Both the position numbers and the translations under genes were made by a program. Positions 22,686 to 32,850 of a stretch of 64,000 bases of DNA are shown piece after piece. The notes under the pieces are model-generated. The model was given only the letters and a program-made list of their open reading frames with translations, ran no database searches and was not told the origin of the DNA. This DNA comes from Filosporella fistucella (Eukaryota > Ascomycota > Leotiomycetes > Helotiales), in assembly GCA_030077755.1 (NCBI GenBank), contig JAQJZZ010000021.1, positions 124,001 through 188,000 of the forward strand. Direction: 5' to 3'. Positions within the stretch are counted from its first letter, which is position 1. The number at the start of each line of letters is the position of its first letter.

Positions 22686-24163
22686 TTGCGCGGCCCACGC
22701 GGTTTTGACACCGCATATTTCCTTTGTCGTCAATATGCTTCATTCATGTACATTGAGCGAGTCGTAATTGTGTTTCGAGCGTGGGCGACAAGAGGCGCAA
22801 GTCAAAAGCAGTTGAAATAGCTACAGGATGTGCTGACTCGATTTGAGCAATAAAAGTCAAAAGTCAAGAGCAGCTCCGGATTTCTTGCGTTATGATGTTT
22901 TAGGGAAATCGGAATTTTTCTTTGTTTTTCATGGGGTTCTGGGGGAAAGGCGAAACAACAATATAGATGGCAGATTAAAGACTGGAAGGAAATCAAGGGC
23001 GAGCAAGTCGTCGTGCAACTGCATGGGAGATACCTTTTAACGGCCGATAACATATGATTGCTGGTACTTATAGAGTCCAAGAAGGTGGCAGTGGAGGAAT
23101 TTGTACAAATCAATAGCCAGAATGGCTGGGCGGACGGGGATGAGGTGGTGGTTGTGAGATAGTTTCTCTTCAGTAGAGAGATCTCAATGAAGTGCGATGA
23201 AGTATTTTCTGGTGTCGTAAGACATGAACGATATGTGTGAGACTACTCGGTATAAGCAAGAATTTTGACCTTGAGATCGCCTGGATATTTTGACATTCTA
23301 ATATCTTGGTCTTTAAGCAATCCCGGAAATACTAGTCTCCCTCTCGCAGGCGATCAGAACGGGGAGCAATCTTAACTCCACCTCATCTATAGCCTCGCTG
23401 CAAGTGTAGCAACATGTCTTCGGCTCATCCGTGTCTGCATCCCCAGCTTCAAGCTCCCATTGAATATCACATCGGTGATGCCTCGACGCGAAGATGTATG
23501 GCATAAGCTCATAGTACTCTAGATATGGATCCAATACGGGTTTTAAGCTTCATTGGTATTTCACGCAGAGGCTGTGCTTGTGGCCGTTTTGTCGGGCGCC
23601 GCATACTGTATGAATCCATGGTGGTACTGTTGCTCAGTAGTCAGGTGATTCAAGGCAAGCAGTGTAGCTTGGGATCATGCCACAATTGGCTGATGACTGC
23701 GAAGCCTGGTGAATGATTTTGCCTGTGTGTGTCTAAATCATCAAACAAATCTATTGTGGGATACTTTGACATGGAGAAAGTCAGATCTTCGGTGGTCTCA
23801 GCTCCACCAAAAGGACTCGGTTGCGCTTGGTTACTTAGTACATCTCGTTCATGCACGTTCAGCCTCCACCATTTTGAGAAAAGGATCTAAGGGGGGCTGG
23901 AGATTTGTTTTTGCTGACTGGAACAATACGGACACTTGAATCTATCCAAAACTCTAAGTGATATTTACGAATCACGATGCATTCTCCCCTGCCAAGCGGC
24001 GGGATCACCGTGTGGTACCACATCAGGTGGCGTTGTACAGATCGATCAACAGACTTACTTTATGTTCAACATCTGCTCATGAATTTGCCTTCAGACACTT
24101 CAAACACCACCTCATCCTTGTCTTGTTCCTTTTCCTCATCCCATATTACACAATTTCATCAAA
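22686..24163. other. 1.5-kb spacer with a faint coding trace
   Basis: Mostly unremarkable. A minus-strand frame at 23534-23313 lacks an ATG at its opening but has protein-like composition (ELMPYIFASRHHRCDIQWELE, then CCYTCSEAIDEVELRLL), so it may be an exon or the relic of a lost gene. The last ~200 bp are the promoter and leader of the next gene, ending in a pyrimidine-rich, A-rich start context. Confidence 0.35.
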
Positions 24164-25372
24164 ATGACACAACTCGTGTACCTCCTGTCTGCAATCCTCA
24201 CGCCAATGCTCTGCATGGCAGCAACCAACACAACACCAGTCCTGACTTCAACGACCTCTAGCAGCATCACAAGCTCTACTACCACCTCAGGAAGCATCCG
24301 GGTCGGCCAACCATGCAATACCACATCTCAATGTGCAGATGGAGCAGACTGTTACGCCGTCAACTCAATGCTCATCCCAGTCTGCGGCAACTTTCAAGCT
24401 TCCTGCAAATCAGACACTCAATGCGCGTTCAATACGTGTATCGAAGGTTTCTGCAAAGGAGCATACCACTCTCTATCTCTTGGCTCACCATGCAAATCCT
24501 CCTCTGAATGCGCCATGGGAGCGCAATGCTACGCTACAAACTCAATGTTAATTCCAACTTGCGGCTCTTTCCAATCTGTATGTACGACTGACGTTCAGTG
24601 CGCCACGAATACATGCAACAATGGTTTTTGTAACGGTCCCTTACCACAACCTGGATCTTTGCCTCTAGGATCTGCTTGCAAGAATTCAACGGAGTGTGCT
24701 AATGGAGCGAATTGCTATGCTACTAATTCGATGTTGATACCACGATGTGGGAACTTTCAGTCAACTTGTACGAACAACTCGCAGTGTGCTTTTAATACTT
24801 GTCAAGGAGGACTCTGTAATGGGTTTATTCCTTCTGGGACAAGTTCCGGAGTTGAAAGCACGGCAACGGGATCATCATCATTTTCAACATCTGTATCAGC
24901 ACCGATATCAGGACTTCCAACGCCCTACCCTAACTCCACAATCACGCGAACCATTTCCTCAATCAGCACACTCACAACCTGTCTCCCATCTACTCCCTGC
25001 ACAGGCCAAACCCTCACTTTCTCCGGCTCAAATGGTCCTTATCCCTGCTCTTCACAATGCACAGTAGTCCTTCCAGGAGGCACAAAGACAATCGATTCTT
25101 GTCCACCGAGTCTCACGTGCTCGGGACAGACTACGCAGTGGACCGGGAACGCGGGACCTAGTGTTTGTCCTCCTGGCGCGAGTTGTGGGTTGGTGTTGCC
25201 AAGTCAGGGAGCTACGACTACGGGGGTGGCTACGGGTGCTGGGAGTGTGAGCGCGAGTGGGACGCCGGCTGTTACGAGTGTTACTTCTGGGGCTGGGAGA
25301 GATGAGGTTGGGAGAGGAAGTGTAGTAGGTGTTGTTGTTGGAGTGGTGATGCTAGCTTGGGGAATGTTGTAA
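24164..25372 (+). CDS. Secreted, GPI-type protein with tandem 8-Cys repeats
   Basis: An intronless gene of 402 residues with an N-terminal signal peptide (1-20), then a Ser/Thr-rich spacer. Three tandem repeats of ~52 residues follow at ~47-99, 107-158 and 168-220, each with eight cysteines in the same spacing and a near-invariant core NSMLIPxCGxFQ. A second Ser/Thr-rich linker leads to two shorter repeats (~285-350), each with a C-x-GQT-x5-G-x3-GP-x-x-C pattern. The tail is Ser/Thr/Gly-rich and ends in a hydrophobic segment (VVGVVVGVVMLAWGML), as expected of a GPI-anchor signal. It is inferred to sit at the cell wall or plasma membrane. No family is recognised with certainty; Cys-rich repeat wall proteins and adhesins are the nearest analogy. 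Confidence 0.88.
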   Translation: MTQLVYLLSAILTPMLCMAATNTTPVLTSTTSSSITSSTTTSGSIRVGQPCNTTSQCADGADCYAVNSMLIPVCGNFQASCKSDTQCAFNTCIEGFCKGAYHSLSLGSPCKSSSECAMGAQCYATNSMLIPTCGSFQSVCTTDVQCATNTCNNGFCNGPLPQPGSLPLGSACKNSTECANGANCYATNSMLIPRCGNFQSTCTNNSQCAFNTCQGGLCNGFIPSGTSSGVESTATGSSSFSTSVSAPISGLPTPYPNSTITRTISSISTLTTCLPSTPCTGQTLTFSGSNGPYPCSSQCTVVLPGGTKTIDSCPPSLTCSGQTTQWTGNAGPSVCPPGASCGLVLPSQGATTTGVATGAGSVSASGTPAVTSVTSGAGRDEVGRGSVVGVVVGVVMLAWGML

Positions 25373-25967
25373 ATCGTGGTATCAGTACAGGCATAGAAAG
25401 GTGGTTGAAGAGCTGGGTTAGCGGATGTCTTTATTGTCCAGTAAATACTGTAGTTTCTAATAGCAATGGTAGGAAAATAGTAACACCTGCTGTAATGAGA
25501 ATATTTTATTACCGTGTCTTGTATGTTCACATTGATAAAGGTGAAGTATTGTGAGGAACTTCAGTATTGAAAAGTCCAGCTTTAGGTTCGGAGAACGAAG
25601 TGGTTTGATGGATAAAGAGAAGACTTATGTAGATAACGAAGGGCGAATTCGAACACAACACCGAGATTGGGCTCTTAGAAGTGACTTTAGTACTTAGATA
25701 GATTAGCACTTCCACGCCCCATTATGCATTGGTAAATGATCTCGAGAAGTAAGAATGACAAATAATTGCAGCTTGCGCTATGGGGTCCATCTAAGACTTT
25801 TCTTTCCGAAAATAAAACTTCCAAAGATGAATAATCTTTGGGGGACAAAGCCTTCGATACCAAAATCAGACAAAATTCCTTCCGAAAAATTTCAAGCAAC
25901 CACTCAGGTTGTAACAGGACATTTCTGACGCCGGACAATCAATATCGCTGAGGGTAATAGCATCTGA
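25373..25967. other. 595-bp spacer
   Basis: Between the GPI-type gene and the stop of the broken MYND gene. No reading frame with recognisable features and no repeat seen. Confidence 0.4.
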
Positions 25968-27225
25968 TCAATAGTATTCCGTGTTGATGTACTCGTCAAC
26001 TACGTCAATAGCTCCAGGAGTTTCAGCCCAAGAATCATAATAGTACTGAAACTTCAGCTGCATCTCCTCAGGTGTACCAGCACTGTAATAACTTGGCTGC
26101 GCAGCCAAATTGTCTCCTGGATCGATAACAGCCTGCCAGAAGTGTGGATTGGCCTCATTCATAGCGTCAATCAAATCATCCACCTGAGCCTGCAAGTCAT
26201 CTACCAACGTATCTTGGGCTGTGCCGTTCACGATCTCCTTCTTCTTGAAAACGATATTGCCAGCCAATTGGGAGCAAACCTGGCTGAGCAGCTCCTGTGG
26301 AAGCCTTTTGCTACCCTTGGAGGCCTATTTAATTGCTTTCACGTCTAGCAAGAGTCTAATCTTGATCAGAGTGACGGAAACAGTGTGGGCGAGGTCGAGG
26401 AATTTTCCAGTAAACTTTTCGGGGTCTTGGAATGCATCTGCACCGTGAATATCAAAGTATGGAAGATCTGTGTCTCCCCAATCATAATCTCCCTTCTCTC
26501 CGACAACTTTCCACCATTTCACGAAGTCGTAACATTCTTGATCCATGCCTAGTCGAAGATACAAGGCTGGAACCGGATCATGAACTCCATGTTGTTTCTG
26601 CGGCAGAGGCGGAGAAGGTCGAGGGTGTGATCGAGAGTTGCTTCGACAGCATAAGTTGTCTTGACTTTCAGTATAGCATTTACAAGTCGTATCGAGCTCT
26701 CACTAATAGGTAGTTAGCCAATTGTCATATTAGGAGAGACAGAGTGTGAAAGAGAAAGACGACAGGTAATCAGATCCCGGACATGCCGATGCCAATGCTG
26801 GAACAACTCCTCTTGCACCGCAGTAGGCGGGCACGTTCTCGAGTTTATAGGATTTCCAGTTACAAGCAACAGGATGATATCAAAGCTGAAGATACATGAT
26901 CCTTAAACCTCGGGCAGATCTACTTTAATCCCTGGGACTTAAAATACCCCAGAAGTGTCCAACACATTCTTCAAAAGATTGTAGCACCTGGCGGGTCCAT
27001 GAAATCTCCAGGTTGTGCACGGAGTTTCAGCTCTTCACTATCAAGATTTTGCTGAGCTTTCTTGATAGCGTTGCAAGCTACTCTATGAGACATCCAGTCT
27101 GCAAGCTGATGATCGCGACCGCAATAAAGCATGACTTTACAAGCTTGGCATCGTTGGAGATTCTCCTTTGTCTTGCAGACAGAACAAGCAGAGCTGAGGG
27201 TGAGGCTCCCGGCTGGTTTCCTAGT
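25968..27225 (-). pseudogene. Broken MYND zinc-finger gene
   Basis: Reading minus from 27225, a MYND finger is plain: ACSVCK, then RCQACKVMLYCGRDHQLADW and HRVAC. The downstream region has the signature of a family common in filamentous fungi (FEECVGHFWGI, LDHTLDLLRLCR, LRLGMDQECYDFVKWW, YDWGDTDLPY, HTVSVTLIKIRLLLD, and a C-terminal block with QLKFQYYYDSWAETPGAIDVV). The gene is broken: no ATG opens the first frame (a TGA lies at 27228-27226), the frame shifts after the MYND block, the conserved RDY has become RD-stop before a probable intron, two more one-base shifts fall near 26,682 and 26,595, and an in-frame TAG at 26327-26325 replaces what is probably a CAG codon. The last ~600 bp otherwise stay in one frame, suggesting recent decay. 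Confidence 0.85.
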
Positions 27226-29934
27226 TCAATGCCTCAATATGTGGATTTGGAGGAGTGAAATCAGGGAAATTTGGCGGTAGAGCTGAATGTTGGAGACGAA
27301 GAGAAATGAGAAGATAATTGTCCCGTCTGCTTCGTGATGAAGCGACGCCTTTGAAGTGCCGAGCGTCGCCTGATCATATGATGATTGCAAGGAAGTCGTT
27401 TTGTAGCATGTTATGCAGCTCGAACAACTGTATGTGCTAAAGTTGGAGTAACCACCGAAAATAGAAAGTAATAGGCATTGAAACGTATAGCTAGCGTGTT
27501 ACCAAAAGTCCTGTGTATTTCTTCTTCCTAGTTGCACACTTTTCATTCCTATCTGTTAGTCACAAATTCAACATTCAACGCTTAGATAGTATGAAGGTCT
27601 TGATGATATTCTGATAGTAGGATGGCTTTATGATACTGTAAAGATCTAAAGTCATTCAAAGGTATGAAGGATCTCAAGTAGCTAGACAGTGACTAAAATA
27701 ATTCAAGTATCTGCAATACTCATTCAAAGCATGGGGATATCACTCTGTCTATTGCTCACGGGAAATGAATCATTACCTGCAATGATAATCGACGTACGTT
27801 TTAAGCAAAGAACCATGTAAAGCTTTCTCATGAGGTAATACAGCCAAATAATGTTGTATTCCGGAACGGTTGTAATGATAGACACATTTGAGCTGATACA
27901 AGTTCCATGCTCGTGGCATAATACCATAGTTTTCAAAGCTTTTATATTTGGAAAATAGAAAATAATTCATGACATGAACAACTCCTTTGACAGAGCTATT
28001 TTTAATTGTTAAAGGGTTGCACCCTGTTCAAGGAAGGGTGAATGGATAATGACCTCTACCTGAATACGCCCACCACACGTTGACTTACTCACAAAACTAA
28101 ATCGACCAAAATTTGAGGTAAACACATGGTTCCTTCAACAAACCAAGACTGTTTACACTATAATTCTAAGTTCGTACAGATGGGGTTAAAGAGATTCTAC
28201 ACCGACGGTCTTGTTCCTCTTTGGGTAGGCCGCTGAATTTCGACCGTCGACCTTATGCATGAGACATGCCACGACAGAAGGTCGAAAGAAAGGGTCCCTT
28301 CTAGCTGTGTCCCACGTCCAAAGACTTTTTGGGCTGATTTTTTGGCGGCTTGTGTACCATTGGCGTGATCAACTATTTACTTTGAGCGAGAGATCCGGTT
28401 GCTGGAAACACACGCCCCGATTTCAAACGCAATGGCATTCTCACAACAAAAGACAATAAATTAGGGTAAGCAACGCTGAAAACTCTTTCTTTGGTATCTT
28501 TGGACGTGTCTAAATAGTTGCATCAAAGAGAAGTAGCCAACTGATGCGTTCCGGCGTAAGTGAAACTCTATTGCTCCTTCCATGACCCAGGTTACATCTG
28601 CTGACAAGCAGATCAAGCAGCCACCGACACGAAAGCTTCCTGACACGGAAGAGACACGTCCCAAAATAAGTTCTAGCCCTATCTCATTTGGGCTGCTTAG
28701 GGCGAGATACAAGTCTTCCACAAAGGTAAATATCAAGCGTGGGCCTGCTTCAATCCTTTGCAACCCGCCCTCTTCTCCAACTTCAACCTTTCTACAAACT
28801 CCAAACTCTCCTGGCATTTCTATAGGACACGTCAATTAACATGCTACAGCCCAAATATACTGGATATATCAAATTATAAATGTGCACTAAACGTTATTTT
28901 TGACGAAAGGTGTTGCAGTTTGTTGCGACGTTTACTTCTCGCCTTCCTTTCCATCGACCGACCACCCACAATATACAACGCAACAATCTTAACACAGGGC
29001 CAATGATAGAATCCAAGAGCTATACGTGTTAAGTAATTGGTACGTTTATCTCTTGTCATGATTACTATGTCCGTTGACTGTTCAGCATCTCAGGAACCAG
29101 AACCCGCTGTGAAAAGACGCAACTTCGAAACATCTAGCAACACCCAACCTGTCCCAAAAAGTCACACTTTATACCCGGTACGTGTCTGAAACATATTGTA
29201 ACCATATTATAACTCTTCCAGTAGCATATTGTATCTCTATCACGTCCCAAATCGAAGAAGTGGCTGTATGATGCGGTCCGGGCCATGACTTGCAACCACA
29301 ACCACATACCCCCAGCCACACACAGATGTCATGGCTACTCATGACAAAAATTTGTGTACACGCCAGAAGAACGTGAGGCTTGACAGACTAATTCCGTCCA
29401 AGATCCATTCATACAACTGACTCTCATCAGAGATTTCTAGAACATTTCCTCCATCAGAGATGAACTTTGCGTCCTCGCGGATGCGGGAGATCTCCACACG
29501 AATTGAGCAAGTGCTCGCGCTGAAGTACTTCCAGGCGACACATCAAGCTCCAACGTTTAACGTATCTATAACCGACGGGGGAAAGACGATCTGGTTGTGC
29601 CAAGCTATTTTCTTGATGATCACTGTCTGTTTATGCCATTGATTTTCCGGCTTGAATACTATCGCTCCTTGTTTCTAGGCCTATATTTTTAAGGAAACTT
29701 CAACTCAGTATGCAAACAGAAAGCAGAGCTGCGCGTCCCTCTTAGTTCTTCCATTCAAATGTCGTTTCTCTGAATTGAGGAGTCTAGGTGGGAAGCAATG
29801 GTAAAGTGCCAGAGCATTGCATCTCACTTATTTATCCAAGCAATCCGTGAAGCCACATTGTTTCAGAGTGTGAATGCAGTCGCACAAGGTTGAAGACTGT
29901 CTTGCACATCTTGAGGAACATGATTCTTTTGGAT

Positions 29935-30260
29935 GATCTTCAGAATGTGGACTTCTTCAGCTATGCCAGCTGATTTCATTCTTTGGTCATTGCTTTTACT
30001 TCAGCTTGAAGTACAGACTGAAATAAAAAAAAAAGCCAAGATCGGTAGCACTGGCATAGCACCGCAACCCTTATGAACCTTCAGGCAATCCAGGTTACCA
30101 CATTGACGGCAGTGAGAGAGCACCTGCAGCAAGTTGAAGAATGTATTGGAGATCCTGATCACTTCAATTGATCTTCAAAATGTGAACATCTTCAGCTGGG
30201 CCAATTGATCTCGTCCTTGCATTATTGCTTTTACTTCAGCTTGAAGTCCAGACTGAAACA
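29935..30260 (+). repeat. Diverged direct repeat, two copies of ~90 bp
   Basis: 29935-30024 and 30170-30260 share GATCTTCARAATGTG-ACWTCTTCAGCT, a middle part with several changes, and then ATTGCTTTTACTTCAGCTTG-AAG-CAGACTGAAA. The offset is 235 bp; weaker similarity (GTTGAAGA, ATCTTGAGG/GATCCTGAT) suggests that the duplicated unit begins somewhat earlier. Many differences are transitions. Origin unknown; it may be remains of a duplicated transposon or gene fragment. Confidence 0.7.
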
Positions 30261-30910
30261 AGGAAATTGTCAAGAGATGTGAGATACAATAACATTATTG
30301 AAGATTGAAGAATGAATAGTGTTCCGACATTTTATGATGCGGGCTCCCAAAGCAGAAATAATTCTCATGGTTCATTCTTCAGTCTATTTATAATAATCAT
30401 ATTGATCAAGCGATCTTTCATTTGATTGATGCCCGCATTTCGCGACAGATTAGGGTGCTCACTCCTTTCATATCAAGTCTATCGATATCGGCTCTGTGTG
30501 TCACCAGCGTGCTAACGAGGATGTCTTGTCTCACTGCCACGACCCCTGAGGAAGGAGAGTGTGCCGACATGAACGCCTGGGGATGTTTTTTTTTCTCCTC
30601 GGTCGGACAATGCGGGAAGATCTAGGATAGGGGGGCAGGGCTGGGCAATGAAATGAGGTCGATAAAGAAATGAGATCATGCGAAAAAGCTGCAATTCACA
30701 CGAGTTGACACCCCTTTTGCGGCTTCTGCCATCAGATATCTAAATTCCCAATATTACCGGGTGGGGAAAACGCCCCTGTCGGACAATCTTAGATCCCCCG
30801 GCAGCTCTGGATCTTGGGCCGGGAGGACTGGGAACAGAGAAGATTCTGGGACAGGGGAAAAGAAATACGAAAAAGAGAATGCTCGTTTGTGGTTATTATT
30901 GAGAGATTGA

Positions 30911-30934
30911 TTGTTATTGTTATTGTTATTGTTT
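30911..30934 (+). repeat. TTATTG microsatellite
   Basis: About four units of a six-base TTGTTA/TTATTG repeat. Simple-sequence tract in non-coding DNA. Confidence 0.8.
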
Positions 30935-31290
30935 TGATGTTTTGATGGATGCTTGTCAACAACACAGAGGGCGGAGCGGAGTAAACACAGAGGCACAGAC
31001 ATATACAGTACGGAGGCAAAGTCAATAAAGGCATTTTGTGTCTTGCTCAGTGGGATCTTCCCCTCACTTGGTGGCGAGGATATTCCTTCAAGTAGTCATT
31101 CGGAGGTCGACGTGGCAGTGCGTGAATGCGTAAGTGCACATCAGAGGAGGATTACGGGATTTAGATGTGCGTAGATGGAGCAGGAAGTGTTCGTGTGCTG
31201 GTCCGACTGGCGGTGAAGTGTTTGAGGTGGATGAGGTGAGGTGAGGTTAGGTGGATTTGAGGAGGGGGTGGATGTGAATGTACAGTACAT

Positions 31291-31325
31291 AGGTACATGT
31301 ACATGCACTGTACATACATGTACCT
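31291..31325. repeat. Perfect 11-bp inverted repeat in a TGTACA-rich patch
   Basis: AGGTACATGTA (31291-31301) is the exact reverse complement of TACATGTACCT (31315-31325), separated by 13 bp that themselves contain TGTACA. The surrounding ~50 bp is dense in GTAC palindromes. It could form a hairpin or be a cluster of binding sites for a dimeric factor. Confidence 0.7.
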
Positions 31326-31472
31326 CTTGTGCATCACTTTGGTGCATGGGTACTTTGGATGAGATGAGGTGTGTCGTGAGGGTAAGAGAGGGCAAGAGAG
31401 AGTGGAAGTGGGTGAGGGTGGTTGCGAAGAAGGGGAGTTGAAAGGTACTTGGCTTGGGTAATGTGGTGCTCT

Positions 31473-31505
31473 GGTACTTTGGTACTTGGGTACTTGGGTA
31501 CTTGG
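31473..31505 (+). repeat. Octamer array GGTACTTG x4
   Basis: Four copies of GGTACTT at an exact 8-bp period (31473, 31481, 31489, 31497). Simple tandem repeat about 1.35 kb upstream of WEE1. Confidence 0.8.
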
Positions 31506-31978
31506 GGATTTTTGGGCTTGGGTGATCGTCGAGACCCTTGAGGGGGTTCTTGAACCCTTGCTCCCCTCCACTGTCCAGCTTGCCGTGAACCCTTCCACCC
31601 TTCCTCCCTTCCCTTGCCCTTCCCTTCTCGACTCCAAAAACGGCTTCGGGCTCAGCCGTCGGTGGTTGTGTTGAGTTCACGCGATTGAGCCGATGATTGG
31701 CTACAAGCTGAAGCACTAACAGAAACAAAACATTGGCTAGTCCGCATTGTTTTGTACCAGCTTCATGAAGCATCAGACGAACCGCACACTGCTGCACTCC
31801 TTTATTCGGCTTGCACACACTACTGGCAATTGCCTGCTACATCACGAACACTTCGAATCCCTCAAAATTCAAAAATCCAACAATTCCTCCTTTCCAACCT
31901 CTTTCAATCTCGATTTTCTGCTCCGGACTGCCATTTCCAAATCGGGACTCGCGGCTCCTTTAAACGAGGAAAAGCGCG

Positions 31979-31984
31979 ACGCGT
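31979..31984. promoter_or_regulatory. ACGCGT (MCB-like) box upstream of WEE1
   Basis: A perfect palindromic ACGCGT within GCGACGCGTCG, ~870 bp before the WEE1 ATG. The long pyrimidine-rich stretch downstream suggests a long leader, so the box could be close to the real transcription start. ACGCGT is the core of the MBF/DSC1 element for G1/S transcription in yeasts. Confidence 0.4.
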
Positions 31985-32850
31985 CGTTAGGTTGTTTACT
32001 GCCGCACGCACCACCGCAAAGCAAAAACCAGCCGTACCGCAACAAGCAACAAGCACCTCGACTTGACTTCCCACCGCGAATCCTCGATTTGTGGTGACGA
32101 ATATCCACTTTGCTCCCCGACCTAGATTTCTCCCGCAAACCTTCCCTTCAACATCCTCCGCTGCCTTGCTCTCTTCATTCAGACAGACACATACACATAC
32201 ACAAACACCGACACCAACAGATAGTACCTCACCTCATATCTCTCCTCACCCGACGCATATCATCACATCACAACACTTCAACTGCAGAGTGGCGATCAAC
32301 GACGGTTATCAGGTTTATCTGGGGTTGTGTTGGGTCGCGATTGCTGTTCATCAGTCCTCCAATCCATCCAAACTGGGAAACCGCCAAATCGAATCATCTT
32401 TTCGATTGGTCATGAGGACCTCGACTTGACGGCCAGCATTCTTCGAGTCCGACTCACTCACTTACTCATTCACTCACTGACTGTCACCCGCCCCCTCCAC
32501 ATACATTCCTCGACTATTTCAAAACCTTACAACATTCCCACACTCAAACCGATCGATAGAACGCCTATTTGGGACTTATTGTTGATTACGGAGTATTGAA
32601 GAGTTCCTATACTTTTCGCATTCATTCAACACAAAACTAGCGCTGCTGGTCCATCGTGCTATACTTTCATCGCCACCCCGTTAGGCATCACCCATTCGAA
32701 CCCTTCGCTTTTGTACGACGAGGATATATCTTCTGTAGCAATACATTCATGCCGCGAGCAGGATAATCTCCGCTATCAGTTCCAGAATCATTCTGTAGAT
32801 ATCTGCCCTTCGATATCATAGCCGAGCATCATTGCATTCCAGTCCATATC

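Larger units (their letters stand above)
27226..32850. other. 5.6-kb spacer upstream of WEE1
   Basis: The largest gene-free stretch of the window. No convincing protein gene. The first 3 kb are AT-rich with only short frames; two frames near 28461-28839 overlap on opposite strands and neither is recognised. It contains a diverged direct repeat (29935-30260), a TTATTG microsatellite, a hairpin-like inverted repeat and an octamer array, listed separately. From ~31,700 it becomes pyrimidine-rich and probably contains the WEE1 promoter and a long 5' leader with several short upstream ORFs. Confidence 0.45.

Noticed and set aside
28461..28839. Overlapping open frames on both strands (124 and 85 codons)
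   Set aside because: Mutual overlap without any family resemblance; one at most could be real and neither has a good context.
29460..29642. 60-codon plus-strand frame with an ATG
   Set aside because: Too short, with no splice continuation found and no recognised domain.
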